A DNA stretch of 64,000 nucleotides from Prevotella sp. (GCA_017556145.1 JAFZCU010000114.1:1-64000); one strand, 5' to 3'. Counted from the first letter of the stretch, positions 9,901 to 16,470 are shown. Notes: generated from the letters alone by a model not told the origin. Program-made: numbers and translations.

Positions 9901-10458
9901 CATCATAGACGTAACAGCACCAGTATTGCCAAGGAATTTCGGGTTACTCGTTAAACGGCTCATTTCCGACGCGAAAGACTTCATGTCGGCAATAACCTGC
10001 TTGTAACTGCTGACATCAACACCAAGACCCCTTGCATGGGCGCGATCCATCTGCAAGGCGTTCACAGACTTCATCATGTCGGCGTAGGCATCCACTACAC
10101 GCTTCTTCGACTTCTCGATTTCATCCGCTACTTTCTTGGATTCATCCGCTCCACGTCTCAGGGGCTTGGTGATGTTGTCAGCGACGTTACGTAGGCCGGA
10201 GCCATCGTTTAATTCTTTCAACTTCTTTTTCAGACCGTCAATCTCTCTCTGCATCCTTTGAATCTCAGATGAATCGCCAATCTTCAAATTCTTCAAAGTC
10301 CTAATGACTGACTCGGCTTCGCCAAAGTCAATCTTCAACTTGTAACCTTTGCCACCATTGTTGGCAAAGTTGTTGATCTTCTCAGTCCAGTCTTTTAACT
10401 TCTTGTCAAGTTGCTCGATAGAGACAGAGAACATCAGAGGTGATAAATTTTCTGCCAT
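4000..10458 (-). CDS. phage tail tape measure protein
   Basis: 2152 residues from the ATG at 10458, the first Met preceded by a purine-rich AAGAAGACTT stretch; an in-frame ATG 30 bases upstream is less likely. The N-terminus is coiled coil. A tape-measure N-terminal domain of the TIGR02675 type follows at about 370-620 (GAILGDTAHATDLFSKVKNL, SPFGVTELDAMTKQLSAFGF). Hydrophobic stretches lie at about 590-800, then long Lys/Glu/Ala-rich helices to the end. Tape measure proteins set tail length in siphophages and myophages and help deliver DNA. At roughly 1.5 Å per residue this one would specify a tail of about 0.3 µm. It is transcribed alone, away from the other phage genes, with no tail tube or baseplate gene beside it. 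Confidence 0.93.
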   Translation of the reverse strand: MAENLSPLMFSVSIEQLDKKLKDWTEKINNFANNGGKGYKLKIDFGEAESVIRTLKNLKIGDSSEIQRMQREIDGLKKKLKELNDGSGLRNVADNITKPLRRGADESKKVADEIEKSKKRVVDAYADMMKSVNALQMDRAHARGLGVDVSSYKQVIADMKSFASEMSRLTSNPKFLGNTGAVTSMMNQYDRYMQVIRMLRNEINGLSRTQQEQSRAAEKQKLVDKRSVNEAVYQIAVLEKKIAALQALQSQANKLGVKTPNLDKLLQDMDGYMQKFTAIFRNGGHLEDGTTAQMLKAEGGYRALTQRIQQNTQETRINIAARNSAVAAVTWLAGEEMRLAQAINQSTSALHGQSQTLQDLRSMAAQYLSVWGAKSFIDNIIEKGGKLEQQRLSIGAILGDTAHATDLFSKVKNLAIKSPFGVTELDAMTKQLSAFGFEYSELYDMTKRLADISAATGTDVSRLALALGHVRSETALTGYTLRQFSMANVPLLQRLADKFGVTTSQIRKMVSRKEIGYDDVLNVLKDMTNQGGPFFEAQETMSQALNAKFKNLRDSYEIMFNEIAESGVGSGLKDLAAILTTLSRHWEELFTIVGSGIVAFGAVKTYMALVNSLLGANAIAVMNGIKAYQRAEIASLRLARSYRDITLAENAMIATTHKWTASERLAQSWIGRRIGLSRQLNDAQKLRIATTRQQIVFGNALALSERRQTTEDLARQVALGKTSKAQARQAIILSDLTKAEKSAGIAAVNSVRTYGAMTGVVNGLSMGFVKLGAAMKSLFLNPQMALFALLAGVMELWQRNKIEVDRAKQLNDDLFNRALEGVKNIRSMMEATGLTFKVNDVEVEIGDVKDILNGKFSYKPSAEMSTQDMMAQIDKWTQFIREYAATPNRILNESFKDDKGNVRSVAEQYDILAKSVTQTAEAYVYLKQVSSAIEYAENATNGGWFNDSFITNINDYSNAVKKYNDSITELTVKHSQSIDTALTAARSEKTFADALKVANAAMVKNEKRNLTEAEQLKMLVENQDKYTDAVKAFEDAREGMTKYERKALGHVFHGSGGGYLGADGPDKYAWMMKSAFEEMDADATKWANSLKAKLTEAGWDFKNLSESQKQAIALALAETVSKADNATEDIRESVKKLASEKFGIQLDVKTVEAAARINAMEQSLKDLVGHDWHIDIKTATNFGDVISKIRQDYKSAQDYFNNVKPLMIKMGVDVSGGMKELGLTQRTALVNQWKKENPGKDATIFENMLADWDSYATKLNDAMGFNAATGISLSDPNSGGKTFRDKNTAKADKELELWRKRIQLLEKYRQELAQLEKLMTRAQAESKLKAEGDFAPLWSYFTNPNDFDASLNEAAKKIGSKTEERKVFVEGLGSKKSAESLRKFKEDISFAVSELERLERIVGENYDTYKKWLQLTGDPDFAARIAGVVQNTSYSDWLKDKMQEEMKKVGNQYTPDQIFAMSESEVKKFGKDSAIYKIWDAWQENRLKIEKESATAYENAIKNAKDYATQIAQINGELAYQNELISKNSKLTEAEKSSAISRNTASAQLKIMELSADYKKLFGDSFIKAKAELQTFANTLKQKLNEALKTGAITAKEYSDKISAINKRMRELDKQDSYFQSYMKNGLNGIFENMIKRGKSMQEEGAQKYQDAQKILDTSSDQQQIAQAFKDSDAAQSMMQMGEGMEAMGEGGMECVAIIDMIVHGIDNLVQGFNDAFQQIREMYTALGYDTESDSWEDANTFFSSFSSASSSAAKGWDSLKNGDAGGVISGVVGSFTGWITGFAKGHDKKRQNHIEALQRNVAALEANTEVIKSLRGRTLGYDTGALRRYFAKTYKGGDAASNAMREFYTTGSGASGYAQELAALEKERQDYVNMYNEEDDKKDSSDEALLEFKKKIAELDEQIHYFSEDLAKELWDIDIKGWADQLSDGLSTAFENGESAAKAYKDTVTHILQQVMNKMMQMAILEPMFANLEEKLFGSVEKGTKGVFNAKDPKSSMAAVTSTITNFFGKGGEGEQTITAALEFMNAFERGLNNAGLSVMNDSANTLSSSVQGTSEETSGLLAGYVNAARQDLSIMRILQESQYKEFVQTYWRDYIEQISGMSNHVAGIHDNTQALVRMIERGDGALFEAIKSMSDHIDRAANGIEQISIK

Positions 10459-10619
10459 AAGTCTTCTTTTTTTGTGTTGGTATGGCAAAATTTGTAAAAT
10501 TATTTTACAAAACCTCTCAAAAATTGTGGGAATCTTTAAAATATCGAAGTAAAAAGTTGAATTATCACCAGTTTTCAGTAATTTACCACCAAAAACAAGG
10601 TATTGTAATAATAATTTAC

Positions 10620-10832
10620 TACCTTTGCATCGTAGTGACTTGATTAGCCCGAACGAAGGTGACTTCGTGATTCGTCAATCCTGCTGCTTCTGTAACTGCA
10701 AAGACCTTTCTGGGTACGTCATAGCTGTTATTAGTCCGGACAATGGAGCAGCCGATTCAAAGAACGTAGCACACCAAACTATCAAGAAGCCCGCTCAGTA
10801 GCCCTTTCTGAACGGACTTTTTTGTTAGAATG
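10620..10832 (+). ncRNA. structured small RNA, about 195 nt, with promoter and terminator
   Basis: A -7 element TACCTTTGCA (from 10620) predicts a start near 10634. The transcript can close on itself: CTTGAT (10639-10644) pairs with ATCAAG (10781-10786), extended by AG/CT past a bulge. Inside are a perfect stem ACGAAG-GTGA-CTTCGT (10653-10668, GNRA-type loop), TACGT/ACGTA (10715-10719 with 10764-10768) and GCTG/CAGC (10724-10727 with 10749-10752). An imperfect terminator stem with a seven-T run ends at about 10826. A 55-codon open frame without an ATG crosses it. I favour an RNA gene, but a non-ATG small ORF is not excluded. It converges on the HD hydrolase gene. Confidence 0.5.
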
Positions 10833-10841
10833 CTTGTGGTA

Positions 10842-11861
10842 TCAAGTATGCCTGCTTACCATTTTCCGAAGTAGGTTTCTTCCATTTTCAGTTGCCAGTT
10901 TGTTTAATTCTGGCATAACGCCAACTCTCCACAGGTCAAGTCTATCAGCATCAAAACAAGCGTCAATCGTCGGATTGCCAGTCTTTAGAGTTGTGGTGTG
11001 GAGATAACATGCTAACTTCAACAAGTCAATCTCATAATCGGAAAGGTCTTTCAACAATGTGTTTCTTAATTCGTCAATCAGTACAGAAGCACGTTGACCG
11101 TGTTCGGTGTCTTCTCCATCTTTAATCCTGCATGAATCGTGTAAGTATGCAAACAAGGCGACAACAAGACGGTTTACCCCAGGTACTGCTAATCGCATTC
11201 CGTTAGAATATACCCTGTCCCAATGGTCAATGCCATGTGTTGTACTTAGCGTCCACTTTTTTTGACAATAATCACGCACGTCTCTTACTATCTTAGGAAG
11301 ATCGTCACTTGACATCGGTCTGTTGTCCTTGTTTGTGATTTTAACGTGTGTAGCAAATTCCTTGGCAAGCCTTATAGCCTTTTCCTCAGCAACGAAGAAA
11401 TGTATGCCACACATTTCTTTGTTTACGTCAAAATCATCCGAAACAACGTACTCTCCAACTTTATAGATGGACGCATGACCCATGAAGTGAGAGCGAACCT
11501 CATTAACCCTATTTCGGTTGAAAAATGGACTGATCTCAATAACCAATGCCTTTTCACTTCTTGCTGCACCAAAATAGTGTTCGTCAAATGTATATAGACA
11601 ACCTTCTTCTATAAGAAGTTTGCACAAATACATATTACAACCTTTGCCAAATAGCACCTTGTACCCATAGAACGGAGGACGTAATGATTCTCTAATTTCA
11701 TTCAATACGCGAGAACAATCATTCTTTTCATCCGATGAACCATAAAGCCTAAGATATGATTCTATTTCCGCATCTGTCGCATTTGGCAGAACGATACCTG
11801 TTTGACAGGCAAAACGATACGCTTGATTGAATAGATCAGCGTCCAGATTTTTTACTTCCAT
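10842..11861 (-). CDS. HD-domain phosphohydrolase with unknown N-terminal domain
   Basis: 339 residues. The C-terminal half (about 205-312) carries the HD metal-binding pattern: H209-G-I-D-H213-W-D-R-V, H241-D242, and D304-A-D306-R-L-D. The spacing and the THGIDHWDRV / DADRLD wording are closest to the YedJ-like branch of HD hydrolases, which act on phosphate esters, often nucleotides. The N-terminal 200 residues have no domain I can name; a segment MCGIHFFVAEEKAIRLA resembles a short motif I associate with phage beta-repeat proteins, from memory only. It lies 17 bp downstream of the beta-repeat gene 11879-12670 on the same strand, so the two are very likely co-transcribed. Substrate unknown. 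Confidence 0.8.
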   Translation of the reverse strand: MEVKNLDADLFNQAYRFACQTGIVLPNATDAEIESYLRLYGSSDEKNDCSRVLNEIRESLRPPFYGYKVLFGKGCNMYLCKLLIEEGCLYTFDEHYFGAARSEKALVIEISPFFNRNRVNEVRSHFMGHASIYKVGEYVVSDDFDVNKEMCGIHFFVAEEKAIRLAKEFATHVKITNKDNRPMSSDDLPKIVRDVRDYCQKKWTLSTTHGIDHWDRVYSNGMRLAVPGVNRLVVALFAYLHDSCRIKDGEDTEHGQRASVLIDELRNTLLKDLSDYEIDLLKLACYLHTTTLKTGNPTIDACFDADRLDLWRVGVMPELNKLATENGRNLLRKMVSRHT

Positions 11862-11878
11862 TCAACAAAGAGAAAAAA

Positions 11879-12670
11879 CTACACATAGATTGGTTCCCAT
11901 GCCATCAGGCCATTTTCCATCAGATTTAAAAGCCTTTTGGTTCTAATATTCAAAGTAGGATATTCAACAATAGTGGGAGACCCCATCGTAATCGGATTGT
12001 TGATTATAGTCGCTTCTCCTGTTTCATCGTTAATAGTTACAGTTGAATCATGCTTTATTATTACAACATTTTGGCAACCAGGCTTGATAGTGACAGAAGC
12101 AGAATCAGTGAGTTCAATTCTTGCACCAGCACGTTCTGCCGTATTGAGAAGCGTAAGTTCTGAATCATCACGGACTGTTATAGTGGGGTTATGGTGGGCA
12201 GATAAACTAATACTCATATTAGAAGTACCGAGAATTAAATAATGTTGACAAGAGCTACATAATAGATCTTCTGGGTATCTTGATTCTCTATACGTGTCAT
12301 TACGCAACGATAACATGGGCGGCAATGCGCCATTAAAGTTGGAGTCTATGTATATACCTACTTGATTTAGGAAAGAGGCACTGAAGTATTGTCTGAAAAA
12401 ACCAGTAGAAAACCATCGAAACAATAAACATTCGTCACGACATTGCCAGAAAAGAAGCTCAAATTCTCTTACGGTAAATCTGGACTGATATTGCTGTCTA
12501 AACTCAGCAGACGATAGAGTTGAAATATCATCCATTTTCCATCGGTGAACCCAATCTTCAAAAGCATTGACAAATTCAGCTTCGTTAAAATTGTTGGAAA
12601 TTACTCCACGCCATGATTCTATTACGTTGTTCTTGTAAGTATCGAACATTTCCTGTGCTACTGCATCCAT
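11879..12670 (-). CDS. beta-repeat (solenoid-like) protein, operon partner of the HD hydrolase
   Basis: 263 residues from the ATG at 12670. The frame extends further upstream, but that part covers the promoter and palindromes, so the start at 12670 is preferred. Residues 1-130 are helical and Trp/Phe-rich. From about 140 the chain becomes short beta strands (NMSISLSAHHNPTITVRDDS, SASVTIKPGCQNVVIIKHDS) matching the C-terminal repeats of the protein at 3282-3800. The last 50 residues are unlike that paralogue. There is no signal peptide and no catalytic motif. The minus-strand promoter at 12688 drives this gene and the hydrolase behind it. Confidence 0.75.
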   Translation of the reverse strand: MDAVAQEMFDTYKNNVIESWRGVISNNFNEAEFVNAFEDWVHRWKMDDISTLSSAEFRQQYQSRFTVREFELLFWQCRDECLLFRWFSTGFFRQYFSASFLNQVGIYIDSNFNGALPPMLSLRNDTYRESRYPEDLLCSSCQHYLILGTSNMSISLSAHHNPTITVRDDSELTLLNTAERAGARIELTDSASVTIKPGCQNVVIIKHDSTVTINDETGEATIINNPITMGSPTIVEYPTLNIRTKRLLNLMENGLMAWEPIYV

Positions 12671-12687
12671 AACTTTTATTTTTTCTG

Positions 12688-12695
12688 CAAATATA
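12688..12695 (-). promoter_or_regulatory. promoter of the beta-repeat / HD operon
   Basis: CAAATATA on the plus strand is TATATTTG on the minus strand, followed by CAG, with a TTTC about 20 bases upstream. It leaves a leader of under 20 bases before the ATG at 12670. Confidence 0.6.
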
Positions 12696-12850
12696 ATAGA
12701 ATCGTCGGAAAGTATGAATGTCTGATAATAGATATGTTTGCACACTGACGAAAGATTACCAATACAAATGTGAAAAACGAAAATGAAAAATAAAAAATCT
12801 CGGCGAAAGGTGAGGTGGGGGCTTAATAAAGCGTCAAGGGGGGGTGTAGG

Positions 12851-12879
12851 GGTATAAATACGAGAATCGTATTTATACC
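12851..12879. promoter_or_regulatory. perfect 29 bp palindrome (operator candidate)
   Basis: GGTATAAATACGA, a 3-base spacer GAA, then TCGTATTTATACC: 13 bp arms without mismatch. It sits in the 373 bp gap between the divergent genes at 12670 (minus) and 13044 (plus). No T run follows on either strand, which favours a protein-binding site over a terminator. Confidence 0.6.
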
Positions 12880-12896
12880 TATATATATAATATGTC

Positions 12897-12914
12897 ACAT
12901 TATATCCATAATGT
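12897..12914. promoter_or_regulatory. ACATTAT-N4-ATAATGT palindrome, copy 1
   Basis: An 18 bp inverted repeat with 7 bp arms. A second copy with a different spacer lies at 13888-13905, and flanking bases (GTC before, TA-C-ATTTTG after) are also shared. It looks like an operator for an element-encoded regulator. Confidence 0.55.
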
Positions 12915-12972
12915 AGCAATTTTGGGGAAATGAATAAAATATTTAATAGGAGCAAACTTTTTTCTGAAAATG

Positions 12973-13004
12973 TTTGGTAGTTTGAAATATTATTCGTAAC
13001 TTTG
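12973..13004 (+). promoter_or_regulatory. promoter of the 13044 gene
   Basis: TTTG (12973-12976), 20 bases, TAACTTTG (12997-13004) followed by CA. This is a canonical Bacteroidota promoter, with about 30 bases of leader before the ATG. Confidence 0.75.
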
Positions 13005-13043
13005 CACCATATTTTTAATATTAACGTCTAAACTTTTAGCATT

Positions 13044-13271
13044 ATGAACAAGCAAGTAATTAACGAGAACAACGAAGTTTTCACTACATTGGTAGGAGTT
13101 ATCTCATCAGTCAAGAACGCAGAAGAAGCGTTTGAGCGTGCAACAACACTGTTTGACGAAGACAAAGAACTTTATAACGATAAGTTCACAGACTTAACAG
13201 AACAACTTAAGAAGGTAGTCGAAGAGTTTGCACAACGTGTAACGGCGGTTAAACTGGCAGAAGTTGTTTAG
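13044..13271 (+). CDS. small acidic helical protein, unknown
   Basis: 75 residues, predicted all-helical and Glu/Asp-rich (EEAFERATTLFDEDKELYND) with a heptad-like second half, so a small coiled coil or dimer is likely. No family recognised. It has a canonical promoter upstream and a clean terminator 26 bases after the stop, so it is probably a real single-gene transcript. It is divergent from the beta-repeat/HD operon and shares its palindrome-rich control region, which makes it a candidate regulator or antagonist of that operon; this is inference only. Confidence 0.65.
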   Translation: MNKQVINENNEVFTTLVGVISSVKNAEEAFERATTLFDEDKELYNDKFTDLTEQLKKVVEEFAQRVTAVKLAEVV

Positions 13272-13297
13272 TAATTCCGACACTAACATTTATAAAG

Positions 13298-13329
13298 CGG
13301 TTGCAACATGATTGCAGCCGTTTTTCTTT
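13298..13329 (+). terminator. terminator of the 13044 gene
   Basis: CGGTTGCAA (13298-13306) pairs with TTGCAGCCG (13312-13320), with one G-U pair and a five-base loop, followed by TTTTTCTTTT. Confidence 0.85.
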
Positions 13330-13717
13330 TGTCCTGTTTTGGCTTGTTTGGCGGTTCTTTTTCTTTTTGCCCTTATTGTTACCCACCAAACAAGTGAAAC
13401 ACGCTCTAAACGTCTCTTTTTTGCTTTTCTCTTATGTTGTAGTATTACCAGGAAACAACCAACACAAACAAACACTTTCCTTCTATCTGGTTGCTATCTG
13501 GATGCAGCACAACCAACGAAAAGCACAACCAGCCAACGAACAACAAAAGCGGGTGATCATGATGCAGCGCACAATCAGGTAACAACCAAAACAAAATAAC
13601 TCTTTTTCTTTTTGTTCTTATTCTGAATAGAAGAAACAAGCAGAACCGACAACTACAGCAAGTGACAGCCTACCAGATTAACAACAGCTTTCGCAGGTTC
13701 TTTTATTTTTCAAGCCT

Positions 13718-13850
13718 CAACCGTTACACGCGCAGGAAGTTCGACACTTACAAGGTCGTGAGTTGGCAGGAGTTTCATTTACACCTGCAACCGCCTTACA
13801 AAATTTGCAACCGTCGTTGACACGCGCAGGGAGGCGAAGACTTACAAGGT
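13718..13850 (+). repeat. imperfect direct repeat of about 40 bp, two copies
   Basis: Copies at 13718-13756 and 13808-13850 share CAACCGT, ACACGCGCAGG, AG..CGA and ACTTACAAGGT in the same order, with small insertions between blocks. Function unknown. Confidence 0.6.
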
Positions 13851-13887
13851 TTAGAGCCGTTTTCAGTTCCATTTTCGCCAAAAAGTC

Positions 13888-13905
13888 ACATTATACGGAT
13901 AATGT
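13888..13905. promoter_or_regulatory. ACATTAT-N4-ATAATGT palindrome, copy 2
   Basis: Identical arms to 12897-12914 with spacer ACGG. Half-sites GACATTAT recur at about 15054, 15064 and 15095 in the AT-rich part of the putative origin. Confidence 0.55.
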
Positions 13906-14788
13906 AACCGATTTTGAGCGTTTTGCAGCCTATTTCGGGCAAAAATCGGGCAAAAACGCGCCAGTCTTCAAAATGTTGACAAAATTCACGCTCTTATTAT
14001 CTCGATGGTACTGGTGGCATATCTCATGGCTGTTGTGGTGATGGTTGCCGACGGCACGTTACAAGTCACATCGTTTTAACTTCTGGTCGTTACGACATGA
14101 GACAGATATTGTCTTTCTCTATCATCTGAGGTTACGGAGGCGCAATCTGGCATAGAAACGACTACGACGAAGACACGCGAAACTTCCATTACGCTTACAT
14201 AGAAGCCCGACAGACCGTTTATTTCTGCAATGACGGTCAACTTGTAAGGTCAAGACACTAAATCGCGTCTGTCCGGCTCTTTTTGGGCTTGTTTTGGCTC
14301 AGAAAACGACACTCTTCACTCTCTTTTCTTCTTTCTTCGGACACATCAGGAACGAAACTGTCACAAAAGGCACTACGCGCACACTCGCATTGAGTCGGTG
14401 TTTGGTGGTGGGTCGGCATCGTTTGACGTTCTTTCTCAAAATGCTGTTATTTTTCCCGATGGAGCCAAGGCAATCTTTGTGAAAAGTCGCCATAAATCCA
14501 AAATTTAATCAGTTCCCGCCATCCTCGCCCTCTTCACCCTCATACTTTTTTCTATGGTCGTAATGGTCTTTACCTGCTATGTCTGAAACTTCTGTTGTGA
14601 TAGTTTGCCGGAATCGTTCAATGTCGAAAACTTTCTTTCCTGACTCTATGATGCAGTACGAACTATTCTTGAAGTTATGATCTGTTGCTATGAATCTGCC
14701 TCTATGTTTCTGTATTGACTTATGGCTGCTGAATTTTTATCTGGAAACTTTGACTCACGAAACTTACCCCCTGTTTTTCTACGGATAA

Positions 14789-14988
14789 AGTACGATGATT
14801 GCAAAGTACGAATATAGAGTACGAATATAGAGTACGAGAATGGAAGTACGAGAATGGAAGTACGAGAATTGGAGTACGAGAATTGGAGTACGAAGTACGA
14901 TATATCCGTTGAGAGTACGATATGTTTTCTACGAAGTACGAGAATACCCTCCAGAGTACGATTGCTTGAAGTACGATGGAAAGTACGA
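14789..14988 (+). repeat. iteron array: 14 copies of AGTACGA
   Basis: Copies begin at 14789, 14805, 14818, 14831, 14845, 14859, 14873, 14887, 14894, 14914, 14935, 14955, 14970 and 14982. The middle copies are spaced exactly 14 bp and sit in longer units (AGTACGAGAATGGA twice, AGTACGAGAATTGG twice). Such same-orientation short repeats at near-helical spacing beside AT-rich 12-mers are typical of iteron replication origins. Open frames crossing the array on both strands are repeat artefacts. Confidence 0.8.
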
Positions 14989-15044
14989 TGAAAGAGAAAG
15001 CCTTTGTTCAAAAATCCCGAAAATTCGTTTTTCGGGTAGATTAT

Positions 15045-15185
15045 TTATAAATAGACATTATTAGACATTATCCGATATTATTTAGATACCTATTGACATT
15101 ATTGATATTATTTATATTGTACTTTTTATTGTACTTTTTATTGTACCTTTTACTGTACTTTTTATTGTACTTTTTATTGCACCGA
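15045..15185 (+). repeat. AT-rich 12-mer repeats (candidate DNA-unwinding element)
   Basis: Five tandem 12-mers of the form ATTGTACTTTTT (15116-15175, two with one or two changes) end in a partial sixth. Just before them are three GACATTAT and two GATATTATT units. The stretch is almost pure A/T except for GTAC, which is also the core of the neighbouring iterons. Together with 14789-14988 this gives an initiator-binding plus melting-region layout. Confidence 0.7.
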
Positions 15186-15308
15186 AAATTAACACTTGAT
15201 TAACAAAAGGCAAAATAAGGCAGAAATACGATTTTATAAGGTGGTTTGAATGTTTTTCGCCCTCAAAAGATGGTGCAGTAAAGTTTTCATTTATGGAGTT
15301 AAAGTCTC

Positions 15309-15342
15309 GCGTGTACGCACCCGTCACGTATGCGTGTACGCA
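15309..15342 (+). repeat. two copies of GCGTGTACGCA, 23 bp apart
   Basis: Copies at 15309-15319 and 15332-15342, each nearly palindromic. They lie at the far side of the putative origin, just before the terminator of the candidate initiator gene. Possibly a further initiator or regulator site. Confidence 0.5.
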
Positions 15343-15363
15343 AGCGTTATGCACGCGAATGAG

Positions 15364-15408
15364 TCAAAAAAAAGGTGTAGAACAGGATTTGCCCCTGCCT
15401 ACACCTTT
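15364..15408 (-). terminator. terminator of the candidate initiator gene
   Basis: AAAGGTGTAG (15371-15380) pairs with CTACACCTTT (15399-15408), with CAGG/CCTG continuing the stem. On the minus strand it is followed by seven T. Confidence 0.85.
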
Positions 15409-15426
15409 GTAGTGATAGAAATACGA

Positions 15427-16470
15427 TTACCCCGATGCGTTATTCCTTACCTCTTCAATCTCAAAGCGTGTTGCCCTACGATAGTCTTTCGCGCTAAGTC
15501 TGGTCGTGTTATGTTCCTTGCCTCTATTGTCAAGAGCCTTTGCAACCTCACGGACAAATTGTTTGTGATTCAACTTGCAACTGACAAAAGTTCCAGCCTT
15601 TCCGCATGGATACCATTCAGGAATGAAGTTACTTTCCTTCAGTCCAGTAGTAATGTTGTCAAACATCTTTCGCGTCGTATATTTCTTGTGCAACTCCAAC
15701 AGCGTTTCGTTACCAGGCTTAACGAGCATCGTCTGTAGTTCAACCTCATTCATACACCCGAACATATTGGCAATGATATAACTCTTTGTAGTTTGCTTGA
15801 ACGGCTCTTTACCAATGATTGCCTTTACACCCATATAGGCGGCAAACACCATGAGTTGAGCCTCCGTCTTTCTCTGGAAAAGGTATTCAAGCAACTGTGA
15901 GAGTTTGACCGACACCATCCTCGTTTTCATAGTATCGCGTCCACAATACTTTCTGTATTCTTCCAACATCGTATTGTAGTCGTTGATCTTTATGCTGAAT
16001 AAGTCTGCCGTCTGTCTTACACGGTGGAAGTCCAATACCATCTGATGAAACTTTTGATCTGTCTTACCACACTCCATCAAGTCACTGGCTGGCTCACTCA
16101 ACTCCTGTTCGGCTCTTGAACTCCATCCCTCATGATCAAAATCGTAGTATTTGTAGAAGTCGAAATCTCCACATTTAACGAACTCTGTTATTTTTTCTTT
16201 GATATATTTTGGCAGTCTTGACTTGTAATCATTCAACTCGTTCTTGAAATAATTACCATCATCCCAATCATCCGGATTCTTCAAATATCTAAAGAAGCAA
16301 TAGACCACCTGTTTATAGGCGTTCAGTTCGTCGATGTCAGACTTATCCGCAACGAGGCTGTAACCGTACAGAATCATCTTCTTTATGCCCGCTTCTTTGT
16401 CAACGAGCATATCCCGAATGAAAGAAATCGGGAATCTGATGTAGTTTATTTTATTCTGTGCTTCAGCCAT
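15427..16470 (-). CDS. candidate replication initiator (unrecognised family)
   Basis: 347 residues from the ATG at 16470. Mostly helical and charged, no signal peptide. A stretch around residues 215-250 (VFAAYMGVKAIIGKEPFKQT) leads into a basic segment that could be a winged helix, and the C-terminus is rich in Lys/Arg. I do not recognise the family. The initiator idea rests on position: its terminator is 100-200 bp from the 12-mers and iterons, and it follows a small HTH gene in the same operon (25 bp gap). A phage DNA-replication or regulatory protein of another kind is equally possible. Confidence 0.55.
   Translation of the reverse strand: MAEAQNKINYIRFPISFIRDMLVDKEAGIKKMILYGYSLVADKSDIDELNAYKQVVYCFFRYLKNPDDWDDGNYFKNELNDYKSRLPKYIKEKITEFVKCGDFDFYKYYDFDHEGWSSRAEQELSEPASDLMECGKTDQKFHQMVLDFHRVRQTADLFSIKINDYNTMLEEYRKYCGRDTMKTRMVSVKLSQLLEYLFQRKTEAQLMVFAAYMGVKAIIGKEPFKQTTKSYIIANMFGCMNEVELQTMLVKPGNETLLELHKKYTTRKMFDNITTGLKESNFIPEWYPCGKAGTFVSCKLNHKQFVREVAKALDNRGKEHNTTRLSAKDYRRATRFEIEEVRNNASG

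Larger units (their letters stand above)
13330..14788. other. non-coding or decayed tract
   Basis: About 1.4 kb without a gene having a normal start, ribosome site and protein-like composition. The first 300 bases are T-rich and then CAA/CCA-rich. Coding-like frames without an ATG end at about 13819, 14261 and 14508 (plus) and at 14509 (minus). The one ending at 14261 starts at an ATG (14097) but has a TGA at codon 11 (14127-14129). These may be gene remnants. The tract also holds a 40 bp imperfect repeat, one ACATTAT palindrome, and a stray AGTACGA at 14655-14661. Confidence 0.5.

Noticed and set aside
13301..13639. Several open frames just after the 13044 terminator
   Set aside because: All start at non-ATG codons in T-rich or CAA-rich sequence and overlap each other on both strands.
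14127..14129. TGA recoding (Trp or Sec) in the small frame 14097-14261
   Set aside because: One stop in one small frame is not evidence; genes around it use normal stops. Treated as decay.
14688..15064. Open frames on both strands across the iteron array
   Set aside because: Their sequence is the translated 14 bp repeat (FSYSNSRTS-type and VREWKYENW-type); no ribosome site or protein-like composition.
14789..15183. CRISPR array
   Set aside because: Repeats are 7-14 bp with 0-14 bp spacers, no cas genes nearby. The pattern fits iterons.
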